The notes below the pieces were generated by a model. It did not search any database. It worked only from the letters and a program-made list of their open reading frames with translations, and was not told the DNA's origin. Shown here in pieces: positions 1 through 8,718 of a stretch of DNA of 64,000 nt (within the stretch, counting starts at the first letter, position 1; each line of letters starts with the position of its first letter). Source of the stretch: Methanococcoides sp052057775. GTDB taxonomy: Archaea > Halobacteriota > Methanosarcinia > Methanosarcinales > Methanosarcinaceae. Made by a program: the position numbers and the translations under genes. The stretch covers positions 2,232,001 to 2,296,000 of the forward strand of contig NZ_CP195121.1 in NCBI RefSeq assembly GCF_052057775.1. The letters run 5' to 3'.

Positions 1-59
1 TGTTTTAATGCTTCCTGTACTATAGACTGCACGTTCATCCCCTCTCTTGGATATTGCAT
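1..59 (-). CDS. Possible 5' end of an unidentified gene running out of the window
   Basis: On the minus strand an open frame starts with ATG at 59 and runs off the left edge, reading MQYPREGMNVQSIVQEALK. A second in-frame ATG at 38 follows a GAGAGGGG purine run, so it is unclear which start is used. Only about 19 codons are visible and I do not recognise the family. The purine run gives modest support for a real start. Confidence 0.3.
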   Translation of the reverse strand, partial: MQYPREGMNVQSIVQEALK

Positions 60-677
60 TCTACTGCAATTTGCGTGTTGGACACGCTGACTGTTTTCAA
101 ATCAATGTAGGCCCCTTACAATTATGTCATGAGGCTTATCCTCTCTTGCCCGCAGATCAGGTCCTGCGGCCGTCCGTGTTGTAAGCGAACGGTTAATGGC
201 AAAAATGAAGTAGTCTATAGTAGTCACTACCCACATAGGTCACCACTATCGAGAAACCCCGATAACATCCTTCACCATCGCCCTCTCTTGCTGCCGGAAA
301 TTCATCCGGCATATGGAACAGACCGTAATGACAAACATTTGAAAACAAACATCTGCCAGATCAATTCCAGATATGACTGTCGTCTGAAAATACTATTTAT
401 AGATATTAATATATAAGGCTATCGACAATTGTCGCAAACGACTTTGACATTACTGCAATCGATTTACAGTTTCACACAAGGTGATACCGCAATATTGTCG
501 AATTTTATTGAGTACACAGAATTATAACATAATTAGAAATGTTATGACATGCTAAAATCAATAAGAGGATAATATATTTTAAATATATTTAAAGTCCTGA
601 ATGTACAGGGAATAATTCCAGACCGGGGGACGATCTGGACAGGGCGATAGAAAACAAAGGAACAAAGGAAAGATAAC
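60..677. other. Long intergenic region with a palindrome and an AIM24 promoter
   Basis: No convincing gene. An open frame at 129-416 has unnatural composition and no ribosome binding site. A short hairpin GCGTGT-TGG-ACACGC lies at about 72-86. A perfect 12-base palindrome, CGACAATTGTCG, lies at 423-434. AT-rich TATA-like sequence around 570-592 probably drives the gene at 678. Confidence 0.4.
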
Positions 678-1376
678 ATGGGAAGATATTCAATAGAAGA
701 ATTCATCGAAAAAACAGGCCAGAGAGACCTCGGAGAAGGATTGTTCGAACTTGAGAGGGACAGGATGCTTGAGCTTAACCTCAATGGAAGGGTCTGGACA
801 AAACGTGGTTCAATGATAGCCTACCTCGGTGATGTTAAGTTCACAAGGGAAGGGGTGCTCGAACACGGTGTCGGCAAGATGCTGAAAAAAGCTGTAACAG
901 GAGAAGGGGTCAGCCTTACAAAAGCAGAAGGAAGAGGGAAAGTATACCTTGCAGATGAAGGTAAGAAGATCTCCATCCTCAAGCTCGACAACGACTCCAT
1001 TTTTGTCAACGGTAATGACCTGCTTGCATTTGAAGACGGGATCAACTGGGACATCAAGATAATGAAGAAGGTCACAGGAATGCTTGCAGGAGGGCTCTTC
1101 AATGTCAAACTTGAAGGAACCGGAATGGTTGCCATCAGTACACACTACGACCCGCTGACACTTCAGGTGACAAAGGACAGGCCGGTCTTCACAGACCCGA
1201 ACGCAACAGTCGCATGGTCAGGAAACCTGAAACCTGATCTCAAGACAGATATCTCCCTTAAGACATTCGTCGGACGCTCAAGCGGGGAAAGTGTGCAAAT
1301 GGCCTTCAATGGCGAAGGTTTTGTCGTTATACAGCCATATGAGGAAATACCGTTCCAGATGGCACCTCCTGCCTGA
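678..1376 (+). CDS. AIM24 family protein
   Basis: A 232-residue protein resembling the AIM24 (former DUF124) family: a beta-rich fold with a central glycine-rich stretch (KKVTGMLAGGLFNVKLEGTG, about residues 134-153) and the family-like C-terminal segment GEGFVVIQP. No signal peptide or membrane segment is visible, so it is probably cytoplasmic. The molecular role of the family is not established. The start is supported by GGAAAGATAACATG and an upstream AT-rich TATA region. It converges with the homocysteine gene cluster and stands alone. Confidence 0.8.
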   Translation: MGRYSIEEFIEKTGQRDLGEGLFELERDRMLELNLNGRVWTKRGSMIAYLGDVKFTREGVLEHGVGKMLKKAVTGEGVSLTKAEGRGKVYLADEGKKISILKLDNDSIFVNGNDLLAFEDGINWDIKIMKKVTGMLAGGLFNVKLEGTGMVAISTHYDPLTLQVTKDRPVFTDPNATVAWSGNLKPDLKTDISLKTFVGRSSGESVQMAFNGEGFVVIQPYEEIPFQMAPPA

Positions 1377-1474
1377 AGGCAAGGTACCATTAAAACTGAA
1401 AATAAATGGAAAGCAGAGAGGTGCAGCAATGCACCTTCCCGAATTTATGGACCCTGTAAACCCACAGGTAGAAC

Positions 1475-2188
1475 TTATCCTTTTGTGATGCACTCATAAC
1501 GCACATCAGCACGACTTATCTTTGGCACGTCACCCCACATCCCCATGAACTCACCCTGTACCAGGAGTGCACCATCAATTCCGGGGACATCCTTTATGAC
1601 ATCAAACGCCTTCTCCACAGCAGCCCTGCCAATATCCGTAGCGTTCGAAAGAGCAGTGGCCGCGGAATCTGCCAGAGAAACATCATCTGAGAATATTACA
1701 GCAGCATCGGCCATACCGAAGCTAATGGAGGGTCCTACGGTACCCGAAGAAGTACATATACCGCGTATCACGGAGGATGGTTCGATCACCAGCCCGATAT
1801 CCTTTATAGGAGAATTTCCGGCATATATACCAATGATGACCTGACGATCATTGATGATAGCAATATCACCGCCATTGTCAACTATGGCATGGGAAGCACC
1901 TGCCTCCACCATGGCTTCTACGGCAAGTGACGAAATCGTACCTGCCACCGCGCTCATGGGACCGATACCCATGGCATTGCCTGCCTTTACAAGTCTTTTG
2001 ACAACTTCAGGAGCATCATCCCTGCATTCGTGTGGTTCCAGAGTTATCTTAAAATAGGGATCCCGAAGGATATAGGCCTCCAGTTTTGCCCTGTGAAATG
2101 CGATAGCTTCCCTGGCTGCCTCAATATGAGACCGCTCATCACCAATAATGGTGACAATGGTCTCTTTGAGCTGGAAATGTTCTTTCAT
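1475..2188 (-). CDS. UPF0280 (COG2122) protein, ApbE-like, sulfide assimilation/homocysteine synthesis
   Basis: A 237-residue member of UPF0280/COG2122, distantly related to ApbE flavin transferases. The family-like centre GIGPMSAVAGTISSLAVEAM is followed by a DNGGDIAI motif. From memory, the Methanosarcina acetivorans homologue MA1715 is needed for efficient sulfide assimilation into homocysteine. Here the gene is the last of a three-gene minus-strand cluster, starting 9 bases after the NIL/ferredoxin gene. The clustering supports a shared function; the biochemical step is not settled by the sequence. Confidence 0.8.
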   Translation of the reverse strand: MKEHFQLKETIVTIIGDERSHIEAAREAIAFHRAKLEAYILRDPYFKITLEPHECRDDAPEVVKRLVKAGNAMGIGPMSAVAGTISSLAVEAMVEAGASHAIVDNGGDIAIINDRQVIIGIYAGNSPIKDIGLVIEPSSVIRGICTSSGTVGPSISFGMADAAVIFSDDVSLADSAATALSNATDIGRAAVEKAFDVIKDVPGIDGALLVQGEFMGMWGDVPKISRADVRYECITKG

Positions 2189-2197
2189 ATTCGAATT

Positions 2198-2584
2198 TCA
2201 GTGACCAAGTGTCAGAGCGTTATGCGGGCACATCTTGATACATGTACCACACTGGATACACTTGTCGGAATCAGTCTCAAGGCTCCAGTCATCTGCAAAT
2301 GAGAAGACCTTAACGGGACATACAGAGATGCAGGCACCACATTCCACACACTCATCCTCATCCCTGCTTATAGGAGTATCAAGTATCACGACTTCAGCAC
2401 CTTTGTTAACAAGGGAATCCCTTATCTTCCGGAACTGGTCGGATGTAACTTCAGCCACTACCTCACCATGTGTAGGATCAAAATGTGCCTGGGAAATGTT
2501 CAGCAGTCCTCCGGTCTCCAGAATGGATTCTGCAAGTATGGGTTTTGTAACGATGTCTGCAGCGATGTTGATCTTTATCATCAT
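2198..2584 (-). CDS. NIL domain and 2[4Fe-4S] ferredoxin protein, homocysteine synthesis
   Basis: A 128-residue protein with an N-terminal NIL-like domain (about residues 1-75) and two [4Fe-4S] ferredoxin motifs of the form CxxCxxCxxxCP (CVECGACISVCP near 78-89 and CIQCGTCIKMCP near 108-119). It matches the domain plan of M. acetivorans MA1822, which with a COG1900 partner is required to make homocysteine from an aspartate-semialdehyde-derived precursor. It sits 2 bases downstream of that COG1900 gene, so the two are almost certainly cotranscribed. The clusters probably carry electrons for sulfur transfer; that is inferred. Confidence 0.88.
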   Translation of the reverse strand: MMIKINIAADIVTKPILAESILETGGLLNISQAHFDPTHGEVVAEVTSDQFRKIRDSLVNKGAEVVILDTPISRDEDECVECGACISVCPVKVFSFADDWSLETDSDKCIQCGTCIKMCPHNALTLGH

Positions 2585-2586
2585 GA

Positions 2587-4089
2587 TTAGTGCCTCCTTG
2601 CAAGCAATTTGCTGATATCATCACTTGTGATAATACCCACCACATGCCTGTTCGAATCGACCACCGGAAGTGCAGATACGCTATTGCTGTCAAGCTTGAA
2701 AGCCGAAATGTCCACAGCCTCTTCCGGACTGGCAGTAACGACCTTCCTGGTCATTATGTCCTTTACAAGATTGAATTCTTCCTTTGCAACTGCCTTTGAG
2801 ATATCCCATGCAGTTACAATTCCAACAAGGTGATTACCATTGTCCACCACAGGCAAATGGTTGAACTGCTTTTCCATGATCACCTTTGCAGCATCATGGA
2901 AACTTGCATCCTCCTGGATAGTCGTAACCTCCGAGGACATAATATCCATAACAAGCGGATTGGTATTGGTCTGCTTCATAGCATTGCAGGCAGTGTCCCT
3001 GGGGAGGCGCTCCACAGGCATGCTTACAAAGAATTCCCCGTCCCTTATCCATTGTTTGAGTTCATTTGCGATCTGACGGGATTTCTTGAAGCTTGACAAC
3101 GGGGATGTTGGAACCTCTTTACCATTGAGATCTATGGAGCCTGAACGGAGTTCACCATATGTTACAGTCCTGAGCGCCGGGCGGCTCCTGCTTGGAACAC
3201 CATAGTCCAGCACATTGGTGACAATATCATCATCTGTTACTGCAGTGGCCTTTGCAATATCCTCATTAAGGACCGGAATAGGGATACCCATTCCGACATA
3301 AAGTGATGTACCGTATCCTTTGAACGTTGCAGCACGGATGTATTCAGAGCTCATCTTCTTGAGATCACCTTTGAGCATAAGTGTACCAAATCCTGCTGCA
3401 GGTGAGTGCTGGGTCCCTTCTCCCACAATATAGCCCTGAGTACCTCCAAGGAAGATGCGTGTACCTGTACCGATCGTCTCATAGTTCGGATCATTGTACA
3501 TAGGTGAAAGAACACCTGCACCGGAATAAGTAACATTTCCATGATGAGGCAGTAATGTACCCATATAAGTGTGCAGAGTGTGATTTGTACTGTTGGTCGC
3601 AGCATTATACTTCTGATATGAGTTGCGTGGATTGAGCATGATGGCCTGGTTCAGGTCATATATATTGATGGTCGTATCAATGACCTTTCTGGGATAACAG
3701 TCAGTTCCCGGAGAAATTCCGTGAACATCAATGGAATTACCACGAACAAGGTCCTCTATCACATGGGCACCACCATAATTCATCCCTTTTGACTGGGACT
3801 GCTGGGTTGCACCGATATAAGCATCCACCGCAGCAACACCGGAATACGCCTCAACGTCATTGAGCCATAGCTTGCTGATCCTGATAGGAGGTTCCGAGTG
3901 ACCGAAGTTCAGCCAGACACCTGATGAACACATGGCTCCGAAAGTACCTGTAGTAACGACATCTACTTCCCTGGCAGCACCCTCTGCACCCAATTCGCCA
4001 ACGATATCCACCATTTCCTCGGCAGTTACAACATTGACACTGCCATCACGTATCCTGTCATTGATCTCATGAATTGTTTTTTTGACCAT
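2587..4089 (-). CDS. Homocysteine biosynthesis protein (COG1900/DUF39) with C-terminal CBS pair
   Basis: A 500-residue protein. The first ~370 residues are the DUF39/HcyBio domain (for example TTGTFGAMCSSGVWLNFGHS with a conserved Cys, and GGAHVIEDLVRGN). The last ~125 residues are two CBS domains (VMDIMSSEVTT..., VKDIMTRKVVT...). The family (M. acetivorans MA1821) forms homocysteine from a C4 precursor and sulfide. Start chosen at ATG 4089 because GAGGTACTAGAC precedes it; an earlier in-frame start at 4191 would add 34 residues of poor quality. It leads the cluster with the ferredoxin and UPF0280 genes. The CBS pair could sense adenosyl ligands. Confidence 0.88.
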   Translation of the reverse strand: MVKKTIHEINDRIRDGSVNVVTAEEMVDIVGELGAEGAAREVDVVTTGTFGAMCSSGVWLNFGHSEPPIRISKLWLNDVEAYSGVAAVDAYIGATQQSQSKGMNYGGAHVIEDLVRGNSIDVHGISPGTDCYPRKVIDTTINIYDLNQAIMLNPRNSYQKYNAATNSTNHTLHTYMGTLLPHHGNVTYSGAGVLSPMYNDPNYETIGTGTRIFLGGTQGYIVGEGTQHSPAAGFGTLMLKGDLKKMSSEYIRAATFKGYGTSLYVGMGIPIPVLNEDIAKATAVTDDDIVTNVLDYGVPSRSRPALRTVTYGELRSGSIDLNGKEVPTSPLSSFKKSRQIANELKQWIRDGEFFVSMPVERLPRDTACNAMKQTNTNPLVMDIMSSEVTTIQEDASFHDAAKVIMEKQFNHLPVVDNGNHLVGIVTAWDISKAVAKEEFNLVKDIMTRKVVTASPEEAVDISAFKLDSNSVSALPVVDSNRHVVGIITSDDISKLLARRH

Positions 4090-4221
4090 GTCTAGTACCT
4101 CTGCATTATATTGGGTAATAATCACAGGTACATATATTACTTCCGGTAATTTGCCGCCAGATGAAATCTGGTTGCAAATCAAAATCACCATGCCAAAAAG
4201 AAGAGGATTACTCTAATGTAA

Positions 4222-4236
4222 AATATTTTAAAATAA
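4222..4236 (-). promoter_or_regulatory. Probable TATA box for the homocysteine cluster
   Basis: Minus-strand sequence around ATTTTAAAATATTTT is a good archaeal TATA element. It would place transcription start near 4200, giving a leader of roughly 110 bases before ATG 4089. The AAG repeat begins just upstream, where upstream-binding regulators would sit. Confidence 0.45.
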
Positions 4237-4257
4237 TGGCTATGAACCAGAAGTGAA

Positions 4258-4343
4258 AAGAAGAAGAAGAAGAAGAAGAAGAAGAAGAAGAAGAAGAAGA
4301 AGAAGAAGAAGAAGAAGAAGAAGAAGAAGAAGAAGAAGAAGAA
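4258..4343. repeat. (AAG)28 trinucleotide microsatellite
   Basis: Twenty-eight uninterrupted AAG units, 86 bases of pure purine on the plus strand and pure pyrimidine (CTT) on the minus strand. It lies between the stop of the sensor kinase gene (4397) and the promoter of the homocysteine cluster. It is not part of any credible protein: the plus frame through it reads polyarginine and then runs antisense to the kinase. A mirror-symmetric purine tract like this can form triplex DNA and is prone to slippage. Confidence 0.97.
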
Positions 4344-4396
4344 AATGGGAAAAAGGGAAAATAACCGCAAGGATCCTAAAAATAGAGGATAGGGAG

Positions 4397-6073
4397 TCAC
4401 TTTGGCAATGTTATATGCACAGTGGTCCCAAACCCTTCCAGGCTCTTCAGCCAGATCTTACCATTATGGACATCAATGATCCTTTTGGAAACATGCAGGC
4501 CCAGACCGGTCCCCCCATACAGTCTTGTAAGGGAGCCGTCTACCTGGTAAAAACTGTTAAAGACCTTATCAACTTCATCTTTGGGGATCCCGATACCATT
4601 ATCCTTCACACGAATATGGATGTTATCCGGTTCATCCTGAACGGATACCGTCACCTCACCTTCGGACATGAACTTGACCGCATTATCAAGGATATTGTCC
4701 AATGCAGTTGTGAGGCGTTCTTCATCACCACATATGTTCGGAATGTTCTCAGCAATATCCTCATTGAATACAATATTGTTCGCACCTGCCCGGGCTCTTG
4801 CAATTTCGATGGAATTGAGCACAAATCTCCTGACAGAAACTGTTGTGAAATTGTATCTGTACCTGCCTTCCTTTTCCATGCTCATGTAGAGAAGGGAATC
4901 TATGAGATTCCTGAGCTTTTCGGCGTTCCTTACAACAGCATCATTAGCCCTCTTTTGCTCGGTTGTCAATGGGCCGAACTTCCCTTCACCCAGAAGTTCA
5001 CTGAAACCTTTGATCGATATCATAGGCGTCTTCAGTTCATGGCTCAGGTTTGCAAAGAATTCGTTCTTCATCCTATCAATGGAACGAAGATCCTCATAAG
5101 CACCCTGTGTCTTCTCGAACAACTGGGCATTTTCAATGGCAATACCTATGTGTTTACCCACATGTTCAAGGACCTTTATGTTCTTCTCGTTGAGTGAATC
5201 CTTATCTGAGGTCAGCAGGAGAACAAAACCAACCACCTTATCATGAGAATAAAGATAGAATGTAAGATTGTTCCTTGCTACAAAACGTGACCCTTTTCTG
5301 ACAACCTCTTCCGAGATAATGGCATGCTTGGGCAGATCTGCAACATTCTTGAACATATCCTCCTCTTTTGCATAAGAGATCCTGGATGTCAGTTCCTCCT
5401 CAGGTCCTATGTGCGCCCTGAGATTTGCCTCCCTTTTATCGTGATCGATGATATACACTCCACCTGCTTCGATTTCAAGAAGATCCCCTATCTCCATCAG
5501 GATCTCAGACAGCAGGTCATCTATATCAAGCGACTCGGAGGCAAGCGTGACCGCCGAATAAAGTACAGAAATATCACGTTCATTGTCCGCAATTTGTTTT
5601 TCAGCAAGCTTGCGGTTTGTTATATCAAAAATAATTCCATAAAAATGACTTATGCTTTGGTCGGTGTTCCTCTCTATAAGAGTACTCTCATACACCCACC
5701 GGACGTCCTCAGACTCTGTCAGAAGGCGGTATTCACAATTGAACTGATCATTTCCTTCTTCAACAGATCTGCTGAGAATATCAAGGACATCACCCCTGTC
5801 ATCCGGGTGCAGAATATTGTGATAAAGCAAAGCACCCGATACAAAATCCTCTTTGGTGTATCCGAACCTCTCAACGTTCTCTGTGACGAACTCTACAGGG
5901 CGACCATCTTCCGCAGACCAGAAAAAGATCACTGCGGGGCTCCTGTTAATGATCGATTCCAGCAGAGCTTTGGTCTCTGCTGAGCTTCTTATATCTTCAA
6001 GTGATTGTTGAAGGATCGACTCCAGATCGACCTTTCCACAAATACCCATAGACACATCTTGTTCTTCATTCAT
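4397..6073 (-). CDS. Soluble sensor histidine kinase, PAS-GAF-HisKA-HATPase
   Basis: A 558-residue cytoplasmic kinase with no membrane segment. Order: PAS (about 40-155; NRSPAVIFFW, FGYTKEDF, HPDD), GAF (about 165-320), HisKA with phosphoacceptor His345 in NLSHELKTPM, then HATPase_c with N box DNILDNAVKF, G1 DNGIGIP and G2 GGTGLGLHVS. Its PAS closely resembles those of the sensor at 41197-43728, suggesting related signals. No response regulator is adjacent. The start is supported by a divergent AT-rich promoter shared with the FKBP gene. Confidence 0.93.
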   Translation of the reverse strand: MNEEQDVSMGICGKVDLESILQQSLEDIRSSAETKALLESIINRSPAVIFFWSAEDGRPVEFVTENVERFGYTKEDFVSGALLYHNILHPDDRGDVLDILSRSVEEGNDQFNCEYRLLTESEDVRWVYESTLIERNTDQSISHFYGIIFDITNRKLAEKQIADNERDISVLYSAVTLASESLDIDDLLSEILMEIGDLLEIEAGGVYIIDHDKREANLRAHIGPEEELTSRISYAKEEDMFKNVADLPKHAIISEEVVRKGSRFVARNNLTFYLYSHDKVVGFVLLLTSDKDSLNEKNIKVLEHVGKHIGIAIENAQLFEKTQGAYEDLRSIDRMKNEFFANLSHELKTPMISIKGFSELLGEGKFGPLTTEQKRANDAVVRNAEKLRNLIDSLLYMSMEKEGRYRYNFTTVSVRRFVLNSIEIARARAGANNIVFNEDIAENIPNICGDEERLTTALDNILDNAVKFMSEGEVTVSVQDEPDNIHIRVKDNGIGIPKDEVDKVFNSFYQVDGSLTRLYGGTGLGLHVSKRIIDVHNGKIWLKSLEGFGTTVHITLPK

Positions 6074-6457
6074 ACGACCTCATCCCGTTGGCCAGATTGT
6101 AGACTGTACTTAATCAATTGTTATAAACATATATAAATATGTATATGTTTGGATTTGTATAATAATAAATGTGCACAATGTGAAAAAATTAAATTATCTT
6201 CTTGAAATATGATGCAGTTGTCGAAGCGATGCGATCTTGTGCTCATATTAACTAGAAAAGAAAACAAACATAAGAAAACAGAATATCTGGTGAATAATAG
6301 TACAAACTAAAAAGGAAAGCTGATTCATGGATAACATCAACCAGAATTGTCCCAAAAACTTATTAACGGCAAAAGAGTATAGCCAGAAGAAATTCCTTAG
6401 ATGAATCAAACACTTTGATATAACTAAAAATTTACAAACTTGATCGAGTTGATTATA
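6074..6457. promoter_or_regulatory. Divergent promoter region between the kinase and FKBP genes
   Basis: About 380 bases, very AT rich, with no coding potential. TATA-like runs near 6120-6150 face the kinase. TTTGATATAACTAAAAATT near 6415-6433 faces the FKBP gene about 30 bases before its start, so that mRNA may have almost no leader. No other structure seen. Confidence 0.4.
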
Positions 6458-7180
6458 GTGGCAGTAGAAAAAGGCGACGTTATTAAACTATCATACACCG
6501 GAAAGTTCGATGAAGACCAGATCTTCGACACAACAAATGAAGAACTCGCAAAGGAGAACGAGATCTACAACCCACGCGGCATGTACGGCGGCGATGTAGT
6601 TATCGTTGGTGCAGGACACACAATTGCAGGTCTTGACGAAGATATTGCCGGCAAGGACGTAGGATACAGCGGTACAGTTGTCATCCCAGCAGAGAAAGGA
6701 TTTGGTGCACACGACCCAAAACTTGTTGAGAACATCTCAATCACAAAATTCAGGGACCAGAAGGCATACCCAGGCATGAACATTGAGATTGACAACAGGA
6801 GAGGAACAGTCACAAAGGTTATCGGCCGCAGGGTACGTGTTGACTTCAACCACCCACTCGCAGGCAAGGAAGTTACCTATGAGTACACCATCGAGGAAAA
6901 GCTCGAGGATGTAACCGAAAAGGTACAGGGTCTTCTTGCACTTTACACCGGAATTCCAGACCTTGAAGTAGAGATCAACGACAACAAAGCGGCTATCAAA
7001 GTTCCTGCAATGCTTTCATTCAACCAGCGCTGGCTTATGGCAAAGGGAAGGGTTGCAAGCGAACTTGTCGAATACGTCGGTCTTGACGAAGTAAGTTACG
7101 TTGAAACATATCCACTCCCAACCCCGGCACCTGTTGCAGAACCAGAAGCTGAGGAAGAAGTTGCTGAAAGTGAAGAGTAA
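6458..7180 (+). CDS. FKBP-type peptidyl-prolyl isomerase, SlyD-like long form
   Basis: A 240-residue archaeal long-type FKBP: an FKBP core (KGDVIKLSYTGK, then DTTNEE and the VGAGHTIAGLDEDIAGKDVG loop), an inserted chaperone flap (about residues 85-130) and a C-terminal region ending in an acidic tail. It catalyses cis-trans isomerisation at proline and acts as a folding chaperone in the cytoplasm. Start taken at GTG 6458, giving the usual start of these proteins; TTG 6440 is possible. The gene is followed by tRNA-Ser. Confidence 0.9.
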   Translation: MAVEKGDVIKLSYTGKFDEDQIFDTTNEELAKENEIYNPRGMYGGDVVIVGAGHTIAGLDEDIAGKDVGYSGTVVIPAEKGFGAHDPKLVENISITKFRDQKAYPGMNIEIDNRRGTVTKVIGRRVRVDFNHPLAGKEVTYEYTIEEKLEDVTEKVQGLLALYTGIPDLEVEINDNKAAIKVPAMLSFNQRWLMAKGRVASELVEYVGLDEVSYVETYPLPTPAPVAEPEAEEEVAESEE

Positions 7181-7271
7181 ACCTCTTCACATTTCTTTCA
7201 AAAAAGGCCTATAACACTGTTTTGGAGCAAAAGCCTTATACCTGAAAACACTATTTAGGAACCATTCATTT

Positions 7272-7357
7272 GCTGAGGTAGCCAAGTGGACTACGGCGCC
7301 GGTCTTGAAAACCGGTAGTGCTAACGCGCTGCGGGAGTTCGAATCTCCCCCTCAGCG
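7272..7357 (+). tRNA. tRNA-Ser(TGA)
   Basis: An 86-base class II tRNA. The acceptor stem GCTGAGG/CCTCAGC is perfect. The anticodon stem CCGGT/ACCGG encloses loop CTTGAAA with anticodon TGA. A long variable arm (TAGTGCTAACGCGCTGC) is typical of serine tRNA, and the T arm is GGGAG-TTCGAAT-CTCCC. Discriminator G; CCA is not encoded. No intron. Confidence 0.97.
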
Positions 7358-7596
7358 TCCATATCTTTTTTGTGATCTTTTTTGAGTTCGAGCTTACTTG
7401 CTTTGCTAAAAGAACTTTTTCCAAATCATCTTAACAAAAACAGAGAGTCAATATTGATTTCTTGTAGAAGCTTTAAGTTCGAAATAATATAAAGTAAATA
7501 GAATAACTCAAAATAGTATATAATTATTCAGATACTCAAATAAATATATATTCTCATAAACCTACATTCCCCCAGACAAAAAGGGGATTTAAACCT

Positions 7597-7953
7597 ATGA
7601 GAGAACAGAAGTTGGAAATTGTGAACTTTGGAATTGACACTGAAAAATTTGAAAAAGCTGTTGAAGCTTACCAGAAGTTCCTGAATGATAAAGGTGTTTA
7701 CTGTCATGATGGAAAGTATTCCCCCGAAGGGAAACTTTTTGTGGAGCAGGTCACGGAATACATCGAATACTGCCATTTAGGCGGAGATACTCCCGTACCT
7801 TATAATAATGAGGTCACTTATGGGTCCACATTCTTCATGACATCTTACAATGACAAAATATTCTTCTTTGAAAATCTCGAAAGTGCAAAGACCTTTTGGA
7901 ATGTTTTGGATGCGGTTGATGGTTATTTCCCTTCGGTCTTGATGGCAGTTTAA
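7597..7953 (+). CDS. Hypothetical protein, 118 residues
   Basis: I do not recognise this protein. It is a soluble, acidic, aromatic-rich sequence with no signal peptide or membrane segment; the centre (YGSTFFMTSYNDKIFFFENLESAKTF, split here by eye) suggests an alpha/beta fold. Residue composition looks genuinely coding. The ATG at 7597 follows a weak AAAGGGGATTTAAACCT, and AT-rich promoter-like sequence precedes it. It is flanked by long noncoding stretches and looks like an accessory singleton. Confidence 0.65.
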   Translation: MREQKLEIVNFGIDTEKFEKAVEAYQKFLNDKGVYCHDGKYSPEGKLFVEQVTEYIEYCHLGGDTPVPYNNEVTYGSTFFMTSYNDKIFFFENLESAKTFWNVLDAVDGYFPSVLMAV

Positions 7954-8459
7954 TTCGATGCAGACTGAACATCAACCACTTTGAAATAGCCACAATAAGC
8001 GTTGTGGCTTGCTCTAAAGTGAAGATCGAAACGGAAACATATCGGCCTGAAAAACCTGTTTTTGGACACTACACCACCCAACATTAGATTACATCTCAGT
8101 ATCAACTGTAGATCGTTTGTTCTTTATTTAGGCTGTAAATGTCCTATCTGTGAAAAATAATTATTATACTTTTGGATCAATTCGACCGTGACCTTTTGAA
8201 CTATTGCAGCCACAGATGAAAAGCTGTCCATAAGTCACTAAAAGCTGGAATGCATCTCCACCTAAGATTTCCATCCAAATAATTAAAAAATCATATAATA
8301 GCCCCATAATTTATTTATATTAAAGGAATGTGTACTGCTCGTTGATCCATATCAATCCCCTCAAGAAGAAAAGCACAAAATAGAAAGGTTTCGTGTTTTG
8401 TTGTATTGTAACAAACTCAGGATAATGTGGAAACAAATTGGATTATGGGAAGGAGCGAA
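7954..8459. other. Intergenic region with one perfect stem-loop
   Basis: No gene seen in about 500 AT-rich bases. A perfect 8-bp stem-loop, AGCCACAA-TAAGCG-TTGTGGCT at 7988-8009, lies 35 bases after the preceding stop and may end that transcript, although no T run follows directly. A TATA-like TTTATATTAAAGG lies near 8312-8324. Confidence 0.5.
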
Positions 8460-8699
8460 ATGTTGGATTGGATACGTGACGTACTGGCCATCTCGACTAA
8501 GAGCGAGATCGACAAGACCATTGAAGAATTATCAAGGCAGCTAAAAGCCATCGAGAATAATCCGAAAGCAGCAAAGGAACTTTTTGGCGATCCCGATTTC
8601 ATCAGATCTTACTTAGAAAATGGGATACATATATCTCAGACGATCAGAGATATTGAAGACATTGAAAACAGAAAAAACAGATGCATCCAGTATTTGTAA
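8460..8699 (+). CDS. Small hypothetical protein, predicted helical
   Basis: A 79-residue protein, unrecognised. It is highly charged and probably all helical (IDKTIEELSRQLKAIENN), which fits a short coiled coil. ATG 8460 is chosen because GGAAGGAG stands 4 bases before it; the longer GTG frame from 8427 lacks such a site. It stands alone, converging with two minus-strand genes. Confidence 0.6.
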   Translation: MLDWIRDVLAISTKSEIDKTIEELSRQLKAIENNPKAAKELFGDPDFIRSYLENGIHISQTIRDIEDIENRKNRCIQYL

Positions 8700-8718
8700 G
8701 ACACGGAACTTTTGTATT

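Noticed and set aside
129..416. 95-codon open frame on the plus strand
   Set aside because: No ribosome binding site, odd residue mix rich in Cys, Arg and His, and overlaps promoter-like sequence.
4253..5197. Open frame of 314 codons beginning with a polyarginine run
   Set aside because: It is the plus-strand reading of the AAG microsatellite continued antisense through the sensor kinase; composition is not protein-like.
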